A stretch of DNA of 64,000 nucleotides from Bacteroidales bacterium UBA1192. GTDB lineage: Bacteria > Bacteroidota > Bacteroidia > Bacteroidales > Bacteroidaceae. Shown here piece by piece: positions 9,182 to 18,689 of the stretch; positions within the stretch are counted from its first letter, which is position 1; every line of letters starts with the position of its first letter. The notes under the pieces are model-generated. The model was not told the origin of the DNA. It made no database searches and saw only the letters and a list, made by a program, of their open reading frames with translations. The DNA is taken from NCBI GenBank assembly GCA_002310175.1, contig DBYG01000044.1:51385-115384 (forward strand), read 5' to 3'. A program made the position numbers and the translations under genes.

Positions 9182-10188
9182 AATCTTCCGTTTTTGAGAC
9201 ATTCAGCCAGTTCATCAGTTGTAACCTTGCGGAAACAGTAACTGCCTATGGTGTCAACATATACTACTGTAACTGTATCGCCGCTCTTTTTCTTGTCATG
9301 GAGTATCCCCGACAGCAACAGGGCGGGATCAGTGTCATCGGTGGTGGGGAGTCCGTAACGTTTGAGAAGGTTCTCTATCCTGATGCGTGCGCTGCCGCCT
9401 GACATATACATCATGCCTATGGCTACGCATTCACCGTGCAGCAGGCTGCCTTCCCTGGCTGACTCTATGGCGTGCCCCACAGTATGTCCGAAGTTCAGCA
9501 CCCGTCTGAGTCCGCTTTCCTTCGGGTCCTCCTGTACTATCCGCCGTTTTATGTCAATCGCCTTGTATATGACCTGGTCAATGCATTCGTCAAGGCTGTG
9601 AGCGGACTCTATCAGCCCGAACAGCCCGCTGTCACATGTAGCTGCCATCTTGATGGCCTCTACAAGCCCCTCATGCAGCAGGCGGGAGTCAAGGGTTTCA
9701 AGAGTTTCGGGATCTATTATCACGGCGTGAGGATGGTGGAAGGCTCCTATAGGGTTCTTCACGCCTCCGAAATCCACAGCCGTCTTGCCTCCTACTGAGG
9801 AATCTACCTGTGATAGCAGTGTGGTAGGTACATTGTAGAAATCAATCCCTCTCATGTAACAGGCAGCTGCAAAACCTGCCGTATCGCCCGTCACGCCGCC
9901 GCCTACGGCAATCACGGCATCACTGCGTGTGAAACCGTTATCCAGGAGTGACTGTAGTATTGCAGTGAAAGTGTTAATGTTCTTGCTGCCTTCACCTGCC
10001 TCGAATGTGAACAGCGTCCCTTGCCTGCACTGGCTGAGTACCGCCTGAACATACTGCCTAGGTACACCGCTGTCAGTCACCACCATAATCCTGCGGTCCA
10101 GGTTTATCCGGTCACCTACATGACTCAGTGCACCGCGTTCTATAACGATGTCATAGTCAATTGTGCCGGAATGGAAATGCTGTACCAT
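9178..10188 (-). CDS. aroB: 3-dehydroquinate synthase
   Basis: This NAD- and metal-dependent enzyme cyclises DAHP to 3-dehydroquinate. The conserved segments GGGVTGDTAGFAA, PTTLLSQVDSSVGGKT, NPIGAFHHP and a metal-binding RRVLNFGHTVGHAIE stretch are all visible. The 336-residue length is near the family norm. It lies 24 nt after pheA and shares an ATGA junction with aroC. The operon lacks aroE, aroK and aroQ/aroD, so the middle shikimate steps must be encoded elsewhere. Confidence 0.94.
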   Translation of the reverse strand: MVQHFHSGTIDYDIVIERGALSHVGDRINLDRRIMVVTDSGVPRQYVQAVLSQCRQGTLFTFEAGEGSKNINTFTAILQSLLDNGFTRSDAVIAVGGGVTGDTAGFAAACYMRGIDFYNVPTTLLSQVDSSVGGKTAVDFGGVKNPIGAFHHPHAVIIDPETLETLDSRLLHEGLVEAIKMAATCDSGLFGLIESAHSLDECIDQVIYKAIDIKRRIVQEDPKESGLRRVLNFGHTVGHAIESAREGSLLHGECVAIGMMYMSGGSARIRIENLLKRYGLPTTDDTDPALLLSGILHDKKKSGDTVTVVYVDTIGSYCFRKVTTDELAECLKNGRL

Positions 10189-10212
10189 GATGCGTGGGAT
10201 TGGTTTACGGGT

Positions 10213-11310
10213 TCAGTATGTGCCCAGCAGCTTGAGCTTGTCACATACGGTACCTAACTGGCGCAGCAGGTCATCGCCGTCCTCGGACTTGATGTTGCCC
10301 TCCAGCTCGATGTAGAAATAGTAGTTCCAGAGAAGCCCTTTCATGGGACGGCTGTGCAGGTTACTCATGTTGAATCCGTGTGAGCCTATTATGTTCAGGG
10401 TCTTGGCCAGTGCGCCGGCCTCATTGGGGACAGTGAACATAAGCACGAAGTGGTCGTACTTGCGTCCTTTCCGTATGGAGTCATTCCTCGTTCTGGAGAA
10501 TGTGGCAAACCGTGTGGTGTTGTTTTCTGTGGAGTTGATATGCCTCTCTATAATATCCAGTCCGTACAGACGTGCTGTCTCCTCAGATGCAATAGCACCT
10601 AAGGTCATGTCACGGCTCTCTGCCACGAACTTGGCAGCCACTGCGGTGTTGGCGGTCTGTTGCTGTTCGAACCCGTTCTCGTGGATATATTTGGAGCACT
10701 GTGCAAGCGCGTTGGGATGACTTGCCACAGTCTTGATGCTGTGCTTGTCGGCACCTCTCAGGCCGAGCAGATTCTGGGTAACACCCAGGTCCGTCATCAT
10801 GTTTATATAAAGGCTGCCAGAGAAAGCCAGATCCATTACATTGTCTATGTCACCTGCAAAACTGTTCTCTACAGGAAGTATGACAGCATCCACAAGACCA
10901 TCCTCGCAGGCGTGGTATGCGCTCTCGAAATCGGGATATGGAATCAGTTCGGCAGTGGGGTAAGCCTTGCGGGCGGCTATGTAGGCAAATGCACCGGGAA
11001 CGCCGTTATAGGCTATCTTCATGCCCTGCAGCAGCCGGTTCTGGTAATCCTTGGACAGGTCCATCACCTTCTTTATGAAAGGTATGTAATAATCCTGCAT
11101 GGCGGGGTCATCCACAAGCAGCCGCTTCTTCTCTATTATGTCAGATTCGGTAGCCTCGTCATGTACCTGAAGTCCATTCTGCTTTTTGTATTGCGCGATA
11201 ATTTCAGCCTGTGCCATCCTTTCGGTGAACAGTCTCGCCATTTCAGTGTCAATAGCACTGATTCTCTCTCTTGCCTGATCTAAGTCATTCATGTCTCTAT
11301 CCGGTTTCAA
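10213..11310 (-). CDS. pheA: Bifunctional chorismate mutase / prephenate dehydratase
   Basis: It converts chorismate to prephenate and then phenylpyruvate. Three parts are visible: an AroQ-type helical chorismate mutase (about 5-85), a prephenate dehydratase (about 97-275, with the TTRFATFSR active-site motif) and an ACT regulatory domain (about 290-365). The phenylalanine-binding ESRP motif of the ACT domain reads HSRP here, followed by LLWNYYFYIELEGN, a form I associate with clostridial enzymes. ATG 11310 is used; ATG 11292 (MNDLDQ) is a plausible shorter start. As first gene of the operon it follows a TAnnTTTG element. Confidence 0.92.
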   Translation of the reverse strand: MKPDRDMNDLDQARERISAIDTEMARLFTERMAQAEIIAQYKKQNGLQVHDEATESDIIEKKRLLVDDPAMQDYYIPFIKKVMDLSKDYQNRLLQGMKIAYNGVPGAFAYIAARKAYPTAELIPYPDFESAYHACEDGLVDAVILPVENSFAGDIDNVMDLAFSGSLYINMMTDLGVTQNLLGLRGADKHSIKTVASHPNALAQCSKYIHENGFEQQQTANTAVAAKFVAESRDMTLGAIASEETARLYGLDIIERHINSTENNTTRFATFSRTRNDSIRKGRKYDHFVLMFTVPNEAGALAKTLNIIGSHGFNMSNLHSRPMKGLLWNYYFYIELEGNIKSEDGDDLLRQLGTVCDKLKLLGTY

Positions 11311-11342
11311 GGTAAAAATGAATCTGTTTTCGTTTCAGGTTG

Positions 11343-11350
11343 CAAAATTA
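11343..11350 (-). promoter_or_regulatory. -7 element of the aro operon
   Basis: On the minus strand TAATTTTG matches TAnnTTTG, 32 nt before the pheA ATG at 11310. The short leader has no room for a T-box or a leader-peptide attenuator. Confidence 0.55.
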
Positions 11351-11407
11351 CTTTTTTTCATGATAAACAGCACACTGTCAAGTCTTGAATTATGAAAAAG
11401 GATAATT

Positions 11408-11450
11408 GAAAAATGTGAAAAAGGGGAGGCTCCTCTTTTCCACATTTTTC
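11408..11450 (-). terminator. Long hairpin downstream of the GH3 gene
   Basis: This is an imperfect inverted repeat. The left arm (11408-11427) pairs with the right arm (11431-11450) around a 3-nt loop, with one mismatch and one G-T pair. It sits between the end of the GH3 gene and the aro promoter and probably ends GH3 transcription. Confidence 0.6.
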
Positions 11451-11471
11451 ACGTACCTCTTTTTTATTACT

Positions 11472-13811
11472 TTATTTCACGCTGAGCTCAGCCACAGTCT
11501 GTTGCGGGAGCAGCAGGGGCTTTACGGCCCACTTTGATGCCTTACCCTTGAACTGGGCTGTGGCGCGTATATCAGTAGCGCTGGCTCCAAACTTGACGGT
11601 ATAGTTACCTGCAGCGGTCTGCCACTCAGAGGCCTGGTCGTTGAAACTGGCCAGTGTGTATGCATCCACAGTGAAGGTCAGTGTCTGGCTCTCGCCCGGC
11701 TGTAGCATGCGGGTCTTGCCGAATGCCTTGAGCTCGGATTCCGGCTTGACCAGTCCGCCGTCAGGAGCTGACACGTAAATCTCGACAGCCTCCTTGCCGG
11801 CCACCTTACCGGTGTTCTTGACAGTGATGGAAGCCTCGAAGCCACCGTTCTTGGCCTTCACTGACGGTTTGCTGTATGCGAAAGTTGTGTAGCTCAGTCC
11901 GTATCCGAACGGGTAAGACACCTCAACACCGGCAGTGTTGAAATAACGGTAACCCACCCATATTCCTTCGGCATAGTTGGTATAGTCTATGTCCTTTCTG
12001 CCGGGATTGCCGTTACCACCGAAACCGCCGCGTCCCTGCTGTTGCTGCTGCGTCTGGCCATTGTAAGGGAAGTTGGCCGATGACGGTATGTCAAGATATG
12101 AGAGCGGGAATGACATGGAGAGCTTACCTGAAGGGTTGGACTTGCCGGTCAGCACGTCGGCCACTGAATTACCGACTTCCTGTCCCGGAGTCCAGGCCAG
12201 CAGGATAGCGTCGGGCTGACCCTTCCATGAGGAGGTCTCTATAACACCGCCTATGTTCATCACTACGGTAACTTTCTTGCCAACCTTGTGGAACTCGTTG
12301 CAGACATTGCGGATGAGAGCACGCTCTATGTCAGTAAGCTCAAAGTCATCCACCATGCGACGGTCATCGCCTTCACCTGCGTTACGGCCAATCACGATGA
12401 CAGCTGCGTCATTACGCTGTGCGCAAGCCTGTACGGCAGCCTGGTTGATGGCTACCTCGGGAAGGACTGCCTCACCGAGCATCACATTGCGGCCGCCACC
12501 CATACCCAGAGCGCTCTGGCTTGCCACATAGTCACGGTGCTTGGCGTAGAAATCGGCCAGACGTGCGTCCAGTGTGAATCCTGCACCCTCAAGACCTTCG
12601 CTGATATTGCGTATGTAGGGTTTGTTCACGTTACCGGAACCTGTTCCACCTGCAATTGACTTGTATGCGCTGAGTCCGAACAGTGCTATGTTACCCTTGT
12701 TCTCCATGGGCAGGTTGCCGTTGTTCTTGAGCAGTACCATACCCTCGGCAGCTGCCTCACGGACCATTTTCGCATGACCTTCCAGATCAGGCTTGTTGGA
12801 GAACTTGTAACCCTTGAAATTAGGAGTCTTGACAATATATTCCAGCAGACGGCGCACGTTGCGGTCCAGGTCCTTGATGTCTAAAGTACCGTTATTGACG
12901 GCATCTATTACGCGCTGTGACTCTGAACGGTCACCCGGTTCCATAAGGTCATTGCCTGCCTTTACGGCATCAACCGTTCCGGCCTTGTTGCCCCAGTCTG
13001 TCATGACTATGCCGTCGAATCCCCATTCGTCACGCAGGAAACCGGTAAGCAGGTCATGGCTCTGCTGGGTGTAACTTCCGTTCAGCTTGTTGTATGATGA
13101 CATGATGGTCCAGGGCTTGGCCTCACGGATGGTTATCTCAAAGTTCTTGAGGTAAAGCTCACGCAGAGCACGCGGGTTGATGCGGGCATCGTTCTCGTTG
13201 CGGTTTATCTCCTGGTCGTTAGCTGCAAAGTGCTTGACTGATACACCCACGTCATTCTTCTGGATACCCTTCACGTAGGCGGCCGAAATCTTACCGCTCA
13301 GCAGCGGGTCCTCTGAAAAATACTCGAAGTTACGGCCGCACAGCGGATTGCGGTGCAGATTCATGCCGGGAGCCAGCAGCACATCAACTCCGTACTCATG
13401 AACCTCCTGGCCCATGGCGGTGGTAAGCTGCTCCACAAGCTCTGTGTTCCATGTGCAGGCCAGTACCGTTCCTACAGGGAAACCTGTGCAATAATAGGTC
13501 TGGCTGTCACCCTGACGGGTGGGTGAAATACGTAGTCCTGCAGGTCCGTCAGCCAGAATGGTTTTGGGTATTCCCAAGCGTGGGATGGGTTGTGTGGAAC
13601 CGGCAGCACCGGGGACATTGGCTATGTCGGATGCCGTCATGGAACCTGCTGTCATGCTTCCCCATCCGCCACCTGCTATCAGAGTGGCTTTCTCCTCAAG
13701 GGTCATGGCCTTCAGGACCTCGTCAATGTTATCCGCCCTGAGCTTTGGCTGGGCAACGGCTGCGATTGAAATGGCAGCAGCCAACACCATTGTCATAGTC
13801 TTTTTTATCAT
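11472..13811 (-). CDS. GH3 beta-glucosidase-like glycosidase (BglX type)
   Basis: This secreted glycosidase probably removes terminal beta-glucose or related sugars from oligosaccharides. The start is set at 13811, which gives a signal peptide (MIKKTMTMVLAAAISIAAVAQ); longer in-frame starts only add an unlikely leader. The GH3 N-terminal barrel (about 40-330) contains the nucleophile region VMTDWG with D272. The GH3 C-terminal domain follows, then a fibronectin-III-like domain near the C-terminus. Odd feature: a Gln- and Gly-rich insertion (QTQQQQQGRGGFGGNGN) sits just before the FnIII-like domain. A -7 element lies 31 nt upstream. Confidence 0.9.
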   Translation of the reverse strand: MIKKTMTMVLAAAISIAAVAQPKLRADNIDEVLKAMTLEEKATLIAGGGWGSMTAGSMTASDIANVPGAAGSTQPIPRLGIPKTILADGPAGLRISPTRQGDSQTYYCTGFPVGTVLACTWNTELVEQLTTAMGQEVHEYGVDVLLAPGMNLHRNPLCGRNFEYFSEDPLLSGKISAAYVKGIQKNDVGVSVKHFAANDQEINRNENDARINPRALRELYLKNFEITIREAKPWTIMSSYNKLNGSYTQQSHDLLTGFLRDEWGFDGIVMTDWGNKAGTVDAVKAGNDLMEPGDRSESQRVIDAVNNGTLDIKDLDRNVRRLLEYIVKTPNFKGYKFSNKPDLEGHAKMVREAAAEGMVLLKNNGNLPMENKGNIALFGLSAYKSIAGGTGSGNVNKPYIRNISEGLEGAGFTLDARLADFYAKHRDYVASQSALGMGGGRNVMLGEAVLPEVAINQAAVQACAQRNDAAVIVIGRNAGEGDDRRMVDDFELTDIERALIRNVCNEFHKVGKKVTVVMNIGGVIETSSWKGQPDAILLAWTPGQEVGNSVADVLTGKSNPSGKLSMSFPLSYLDIPSSANFPYNGQTQQQQQGRGGFGGNGNPGRKDIDYTNYAEGIWVGYRYFNTAGVEVSYPFGYGLSYTTFAYSKPSVKAKNGGFEASITVKNTGKVAGKEAVEIYVSAPDGGLVKPESELKAFGKTRMLQPGESQTLTFTVDAYTLASFNDQASEWQTAAGNYTVKFGASATDIRATAQFKGKASKWAVKPLLLPQQTVAELSVK

Positions 13812-13841
13812 GTTGTCTATTTTAGGGTTTGTCAGTGAATG

Positions 13842-13849
13842 CAAAGATA
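13842..13849 (-). promoter_or_regulatory. -7 element for the GH3 gene
   Basis: TATCTTTG on the minus strand, 31 nt before the ATG at 13811; a full TAnnTTTG match. Confidence 0.5.
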
Positions 13850-13869
13850 AATTAAAGTCATTACAAAAA

Positions 13870-13877
13870 TATCTTTG
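13870..13877 (+). promoter_or_regulatory. Candidate -7 element for the signalling operon
   Basis: TATCTTTG on the plus strand, 21 nt beyond the divergent GH3 element. It would give a leader of roughly 110 nt to ATG 13992. A weaker TACCTTCG lies at 13922-13929. Confidence 0.4.
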
Positions 13878-13991
13878 CAAATGTTTTTCAGCGATAATGG
13901 TGAAAAATATCATATTTTTATTACCTTCGTTTCCTAAATGGGAAGCGGTAAAGATAAACATGGTTCTAATTCCGGTATTACGGGACAAGGT

Positions 13992-16391
13992 ATGTTCAGA
14001 ATCAGGATGATTCTCTTCTTATTTCTGTTATTCCTTATTCCGGTGTTATGCTGCTGCGGAAGTGACAGTGATCATTTTCTGGTCCGACAGGAACACGTTG
14101 CAAACCGGACTAACCTGAATCTTGTCGTGCTTCACTCATATGATGACATCCTTGAGGAGGGGGAATATTTCCGGAACGTCATGTCGGACCATATGAAAAG
14201 ATACCACAAGGATATATCAGCCAATATACACCATATTTATTTGGATCTGGTCCATCTTGAGGACCCCGCTGTATCAGTTTTTGGCGGTGACGATCATTTC
14301 CTGGATTCCATAACCGGATTTTCTCCCGATATCCTGCTTGTCAATGACGATTTGGCGTTAGATTATCTGTTTGAGCGTTTTGACACACTGCTCAGGTGGC
14401 ATCCGGTGGTATATGCCGGAGTCAGCGCACCCCGCCATTGGCAGCGTGAGGAGTTCCCTTTCATGACAGGTTGGGAGGACCCTGTGGATCTGGCCTCTAA
14501 CTGTGAAATCCTTCGTAGTGTGACAGGATTTCATAACGTTACGGTGGAATTGGACCATTCTGATTTTGACGATCGCCTTCGCAGCCGTATTTACGAGAAT
14601 ATCTCGGATAGCACCCGATTCATAAATAATGGTGACTACCACCTGTCCCGGCTTGAAGAGAGTGTCCTGAGCACTCCGCAATATGCAGGGAAGATCGTGG
14701 TGAATTTCCTGTCCATGTCGGACAGGACCTCAAACATGATAGAGCCGGAGAATGTGACTGGACTGCCGGATGAGATGATAACCATTGATCCCATGTATGA
14801 TTCGCTGCTGTGGATTCAGCAGATACAGGTCAAATATGACATATTCAGCAGTGAAAAGATTGATACGGAGAAAAACCCCCGCCTGACAGCCATCCGTGAA
14901 AGATTCAATGTGGAAGGCCGTCGTTTCAAGTCCACCGTGCGTTCTGATGTCGGGTACACCGGTCCCCAGTTTCTCGGAGGATATTTCACCGGCCTCGAGA
15001 CACAGATACAGGACCAGTTGCACTATGCCATCTCTATAGCAGGAGGTGCCAATCCTCAGTTCATGCCGGTCAGAAGCCATCAGAAGGATTATTATATGGA
15101 CTGGAATGCAATGTCGGCAGTGGAGCCACGTCTCAACTATAAAGATTATTATCTTTCGTACAATATTGTGAACGTGCCGTTTCGGGTAAGCCACATGTTC
15201 CTGTTCATAGTACTGGTGATGGTTCTGACGGCATTGGTACTGGCGGCTATATCGGTATTCTCTGTAAGAAGGCTTAGGAGTTTAAAGAAGGAACGTGAGT
15301 CACTTGAACGGGACATTGGCATAGAGTCGGTCAAGATGCGTCTCTCCACGGACAGCCGCAAGATCCTTTTCTTTAAGATATCAGGAGAAATGATACTGTT
15401 TGAGGACAATGTCTATTCTGATATACACCGTTCACCATACTCGTGGAGTATAAGTGATTTCACCGGAAGGGTAGATGCAGAAAGCCTTCCGTCCTATGAG
15501 ATACTGACAGGAAAACATAGACCTGATGACAATAGCGGGCGCGTCCGTATCCATATGAGCGTCAAGGATTCCATAAAGCACTGGTGGGATATATTCTATT
15601 TCAGGGGCGGTGAGGAGAAGGATATGACCATCGGCATGGGGGTCAATATTGACGATATCGTAGAGAATGAGCGATATGTCCAGAATTCCATGGAGAAAGC
15701 CGATGAAGTGGCTACCAAACAGAATTTCATAGCGAATATTACTCATGACATACGTACACCGCTGAATGCCATATCAGGGTTTGCCCAACTTCTTGCGGAA
15801 GGTTGTGATGCCGAGGAGAGGGTCATGTATTCTGAGATAATATCCACCAATACCGAGCAGTTGCTTAACCTTATAGACAGTGCTGTGAACAAACCTACGG
15901 ACAGTACTGACGGACTCTCGTTCAAGATAAGGCGAATTGATATATCCCGTCTGATTGATGACAGTTACCGGACCAACAGTATACTCACACCTTCGCATCT
16001 TAAGTTCTTATACGAGCCGTGGGGCAAGGATGGCATCATGGTCAAAGCGGACCCTGTCCGCACCAGCCAGGTCCTCAATAACCTGATTAACAATGCTTTC
16101 AAATATACTCCAAACGGTAGCGTCACTTTGGGATGGAAAGTGCTTGAGACAGAGCGGCAAATAGAGGTGTATGTTGTCGATACCGGCATTGGCATAAGTG
16201 AAGAGGACAGCAAGCATATAATGGACCGTTACGGTATGGCCCAAGGGAATAAGAAAGGAACCGGTCTGGGACTTGATATCTGTGCCAAGATTATAGCCGT
16301 CCAGAACGGGAGTTATGGTTTTACAAGCAAGCCGGGCGAGGGTAGCCGGTTCTGGTTCCGGCTGCCGCTTGATACTGAAGAAACAGAGTGA
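13992..16391 (+). CDS. Membrane sensor histidine kinase with periplasmic binding-protein-like domain (copy 1)
   Basis: This is a probable inner membrane sensor kinase. ATG 13992 gives a signal or anchor sequence ending in a Cys-rich lipobox-like stretch (LIPVLCCCGS), so I prefer it to ATG 13938. Residues about 35-390 form a periplasmic domain, perhaps a type I binding-protein fold. A transmembrane helix (about 400-424), a PAS-like linker, HisKA (phospho-acceptor H585 in NITHDIRTP) and HATPase_c (NNAFKYTP, DTGIGIS, GTGLGLDICAK) follow. There is no receiver domain. The next gene, 3 nt away, is a paralogue with matching periplasmic motifs. The signal sensed is unknown. Confidence 0.85.
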   Translation: MFRIRMILFLFLLFLIPVLCCCGSDSDHFLVRQEHVANRTNLNLVVLHSYDDILEEGEYFRNVMSDHMKRYHKDISANIHHIYLDLVHLEDPAVSVFGGDDHFLDSITGFSPDILLVNDDLALDYLFERFDTLLRWHPVVYAGVSAPRHWQREEFPFMTGWEDPVDLASNCEILRSVTGFHNVTVELDHSDFDDRLRSRIYENISDSTRFINNGDYHLSRLEESVLSTPQYAGKIVVNFLSMSDRTSNMIEPENVTGLPDEMITIDPMYDSLLWIQQIQVKYDIFSSEKIDTEKNPRLTAIRERFNVEGRRFKSTVRSDVGYTGPQFLGGYFTGLETQIQDQLHYAISIAGGANPQFMPVRSHQKDYYMDWNAMSAVEPRLNYKDYYLSYNIVNVPFRVSHMFLFIVLVMVLTALVLAAISVFSVRRLRSLKKERESLERDIGIESVKMRLSTDSRKILFFKISGEMILFEDNVYSDIHRSPYSWSISDFTGRVDAESLPSYEILTGKHRPDDNSGRVRIHMSVKDSIKHWWDIFYFRGGEEKDMTIGMGVNIDDIVENERYVQNSMEKADEVATKQNFIANITHDIRTPLNAISGFAQLLAEGCDAEERVMYSEIISTNTEQLLNLIDSAVNKPTDSTDGLSFKIRRIDISRLIDDSYRTNSILTPSHLKFLYEPWGKDGIMVKADPVRTSQVLNNLINNAFKYTPNGSVTLGWKVLETERQIEVYVVDTGIGISEEDSKHIMDRYGMAQGNKKGTGLGLDICAKIIAVQNGSYGFTSKPGEGSRFWFRLPLDTEETE

Positions 16392-16394
16392 GAT

Positions 16395-18689
16395 ATGAAG
16401 CGTCCGGTTATATTGTCACTGCTACTTTTGCCGCTACTTATTACGGCCGGTTGTCGCCAAGGCAAAACCCGTACTGAGCCATATCATGTTCTTGTAATGC
16501 ACTGTTATGACTCTCTTGACAGGAACTATCGCATTTATGACAAGGAACTCTCCCGTTCACTTAAAAGGAATGGGATAAGGGCGGAAATAAAGAACGTATA
16601 CAGGGAGATGGGAGCCAGTCTGGACTACCGCAACTATTCAAGCGGGCTTGCCAAACTGAAGCAGGACGGCTGGGTTCCTGACGTAATCTGTTTTTTTGAT
16701 GCAAGGACCTTGAGCCTTCATCTTGAGGGTCTTTTTTCTGAATGGCTTCCTCCGACGAACAGTGTTCCTATTGTGGCATCAGGACTCCATTCTCCCGATT
16801 ACGAGCTTATAAGGCAGTACAAGAACATATATGTCCAGACTGATCTTATAGATTTCATGACCAATCTGCGACTTGCGGTGGATATGGTGAAGGACAAGCG
16901 TTACTTTAACGGCGTTTATTCAAATCTGGTGCATATTGAACTGGACTACACCAATTATGACATACGCGTAAGGAACGAACTCCTGAACAAGGTCAACGTC
17001 CCTCCGTTTGTTAATAATGCAGATTTCCATATCTCCGGAATGACATTCGATCAGATATTCAGGACTTATAAGGATTCTATATTCATTGATGTCTTTTCAA
17101 ATCGCCATCCGGAGCGTAACGCATACGACGGTGATTACCTGCTCTATCATAAACGGGCGCTGCAGAACCTGCGCTCTTCCGTCGTGCTCTCGGTAAAGAA
17201 AGACATGGACAGTGACGAGATCCTCAAAAAGAGCCAGCGTCCCCAGTTTACTGCCATACGCGATGGTTTCGGTAACGGATACGGACGTCTTTTGTGCGGT
17301 TATTTCGCATCATATAAGACGGTGGCACATGACCAGGCCGATTTCGTGGCAAGAGTACTCAAGGGCGAGCAGGTGGCATCGATGTCGTTTGCAAAACATG
17401 AGCCGGACTATTATATGGACTGGGATGCCATGAAGCAACTGGGCATGAAGAGTCGCGAGTTCCGTAACGGAAAGAACATGACCGGTCACTCCTTCAATAT
17501 CGTGAATGCGCCATTCCGTATTATGCATCCTATCCTGTTTTTCCTGATGGTGGCGGTCGTTATAGCGGCGGTGGCGGCAATAGTTCTCTTTATTAACTAT
17601 AAGCTGTTCAGGAGCAAGAAGATATACAACCGTTTTCTGGCCGAGCAGCTTGACGGACACCGGAACCTCTTCAACCTGATGTTTGATGAGTCATCGGCCA
17701 TAATAGTGAATGACGTGAATGACATAGCCTCGCTTGAGGACCGCATCCATCCTGAAGACCGGAATATTTCCCTGGATATAATAAGGGGACTGGCTGAAGG
17801 AGAGAAGGTCATTGACAAGGAATTGCGCATAAGTATCAATTCCGGCAATGACTATCATTGGTGGAGATTCCTTTCGGCCGGAGAGGGTGATAACCCGTCC
17901 GTAGGGGGTATGAAAGGCGTGCTCATTGATGTGGATGATTCAGTTGACAACAACAATATTATCCAGGAAACCAGAGTCCTTGCCCAGGAACTGGCCAACA
18001 AGGAGACCTTTCTCAAGAACATAAGCCACGAGATAAGGACTCCACTCAACAGCATAGTGGGATTCTCACAGCTTCTCGGTGCTGATGACGGCTCCATGTC
18101 TGAGGAGGACAAGGGCAGGATTGGCGGTTTTATCAGGGAGAACACATTAGTTCTTTCTGACATGATTGAAGATATACTCCAATACTCAAGGTTAGAAAGT
18201 GGCAGGATAGATATAGACATGGTGGAGACGGAAATAGCACCCCTCATGGAGAGCATATTCTCCAACTGGCAGGAAAGGGTTCCCGAGGGAATAGATTTTC
18301 ATCTGAATGCCGGCTTCAGGAATATATTTGCCATGCTTGACCCGGTAAGGGTTTCTACCATAATAGGACATTACATAAGGAATGCAATCCGGTACACCTC
18401 TTCCGGATCCATAATAGTGGGATGGAACTACAACATATCGGACGGAATGGTCTCACTCTATGTACAGGATACCGGCATAGGCATAAGCGAGAACAAGCAG
18501 AAACTTGTCTATAACCTGTTCTGGAAAGATGACCAGTACCAGAACGGAGTAGGGATAGGTCTCAGCATATCAAAACTTTATACTGAGAAGATGAATGGGT
18601 TTGTCCGCCTGCAGAGTACTGAAGGGGTGGGGAGCAGTTTCAGCTCGGTATTCAAGGCATATATCAGAAAGGATACGCAGAATAGATGA
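16395..18689 (+). CDS. Membrane sensor histidine kinase with periplasmic binding-protein-like domain (copy 2)
   Basis: This is a tandem paralogue of the preceding kinase. A lipoprotein signal ends in LLITAGC. The periplasmic part (about 25-370) shares spaced motifs with copy 1: MHCYD, NNADFHIS, FTAIRDGF, CGYFAS, DYYMDWDAM and FNIVNAPFR. A transmembrane helix spans about 375-403, followed by a PAS-like segment, HisKA with H545 (NISHEIRTP) and HATPase_c (RNAIRYT, DTGIGIS, GVGIGLSIS). Overall similarity to copy 1 looks low outside these motifs, so the duplication is old and the ligands may differ. It overlaps the next gene by 4 nt. Confidence 0.85.
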   Translation: MKRPVILSLLLLPLLITAGCRQGKTRTEPYHVLVMHCYDSLDRNYRIYDKELSRSLKRNGIRAEIKNVYREMGASLDYRNYSSGLAKLKQDGWVPDVICFFDARTLSLHLEGLFSEWLPPTNSVPIVASGLHSPDYELIRQYKNIYVQTDLIDFMTNLRLAVDMVKDKRYFNGVYSNLVHIELDYTNYDIRVRNELLNKVNVPPFVNNADFHISGMTFDQIFRTYKDSIFIDVFSNRHPERNAYDGDYLLYHKRALQNLRSSVVLSVKKDMDSDEILKKSQRPQFTAIRDGFGNGYGRLLCGYFASYKTVAHDQADFVARVLKGEQVASMSFAKHEPDYYMDWDAMKQLGMKSREFRNGKNMTGHSFNIVNAPFRIMHPILFFLMVAVVIAAVAAIVLFINYKLFRSKKIYNRFLAEQLDGHRNLFNLMFDESSAIIVNDVNDIASLEDRIHPEDRNISLDIIRGLAEGEKVIDKELRISINSGNDYHWWRFLSAGEGDNPSVGGMKGVLIDVDDSVDNNNIIQETRVLAQELANKETFLKNISHEIRTPLNSIVGFSQLLGADDGSMSEEDKGRIGGFIRENTLVLSDMIEDILQYSRLESGRIDIDMVETEIAPLMESIFSNWQERVPEGIDFHLNAGFRNIFAMLDPVRVSTIIGHYIRNAIRYTSSGSIIVGWNYNISDGMVSLYVQDTGIGISENKQKLVYNLFWKDDQYQNGVGIGLSISKLYTEKMNGFVRLQSTEGVGSSFSSVFKAYIRKDTQNR

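Noticed and set aside
10660..11283. 207-codon plus-strand open frame
   Set aside because: Antisense to pheA; no domain, and pheA motifs are unmistakable.
11311..11342. T-box or attenuator ahead of the aro operon
   Set aside because: The leader from the -7 element to the ATG is about 30 nt, with no leader peptide or T-box motif.
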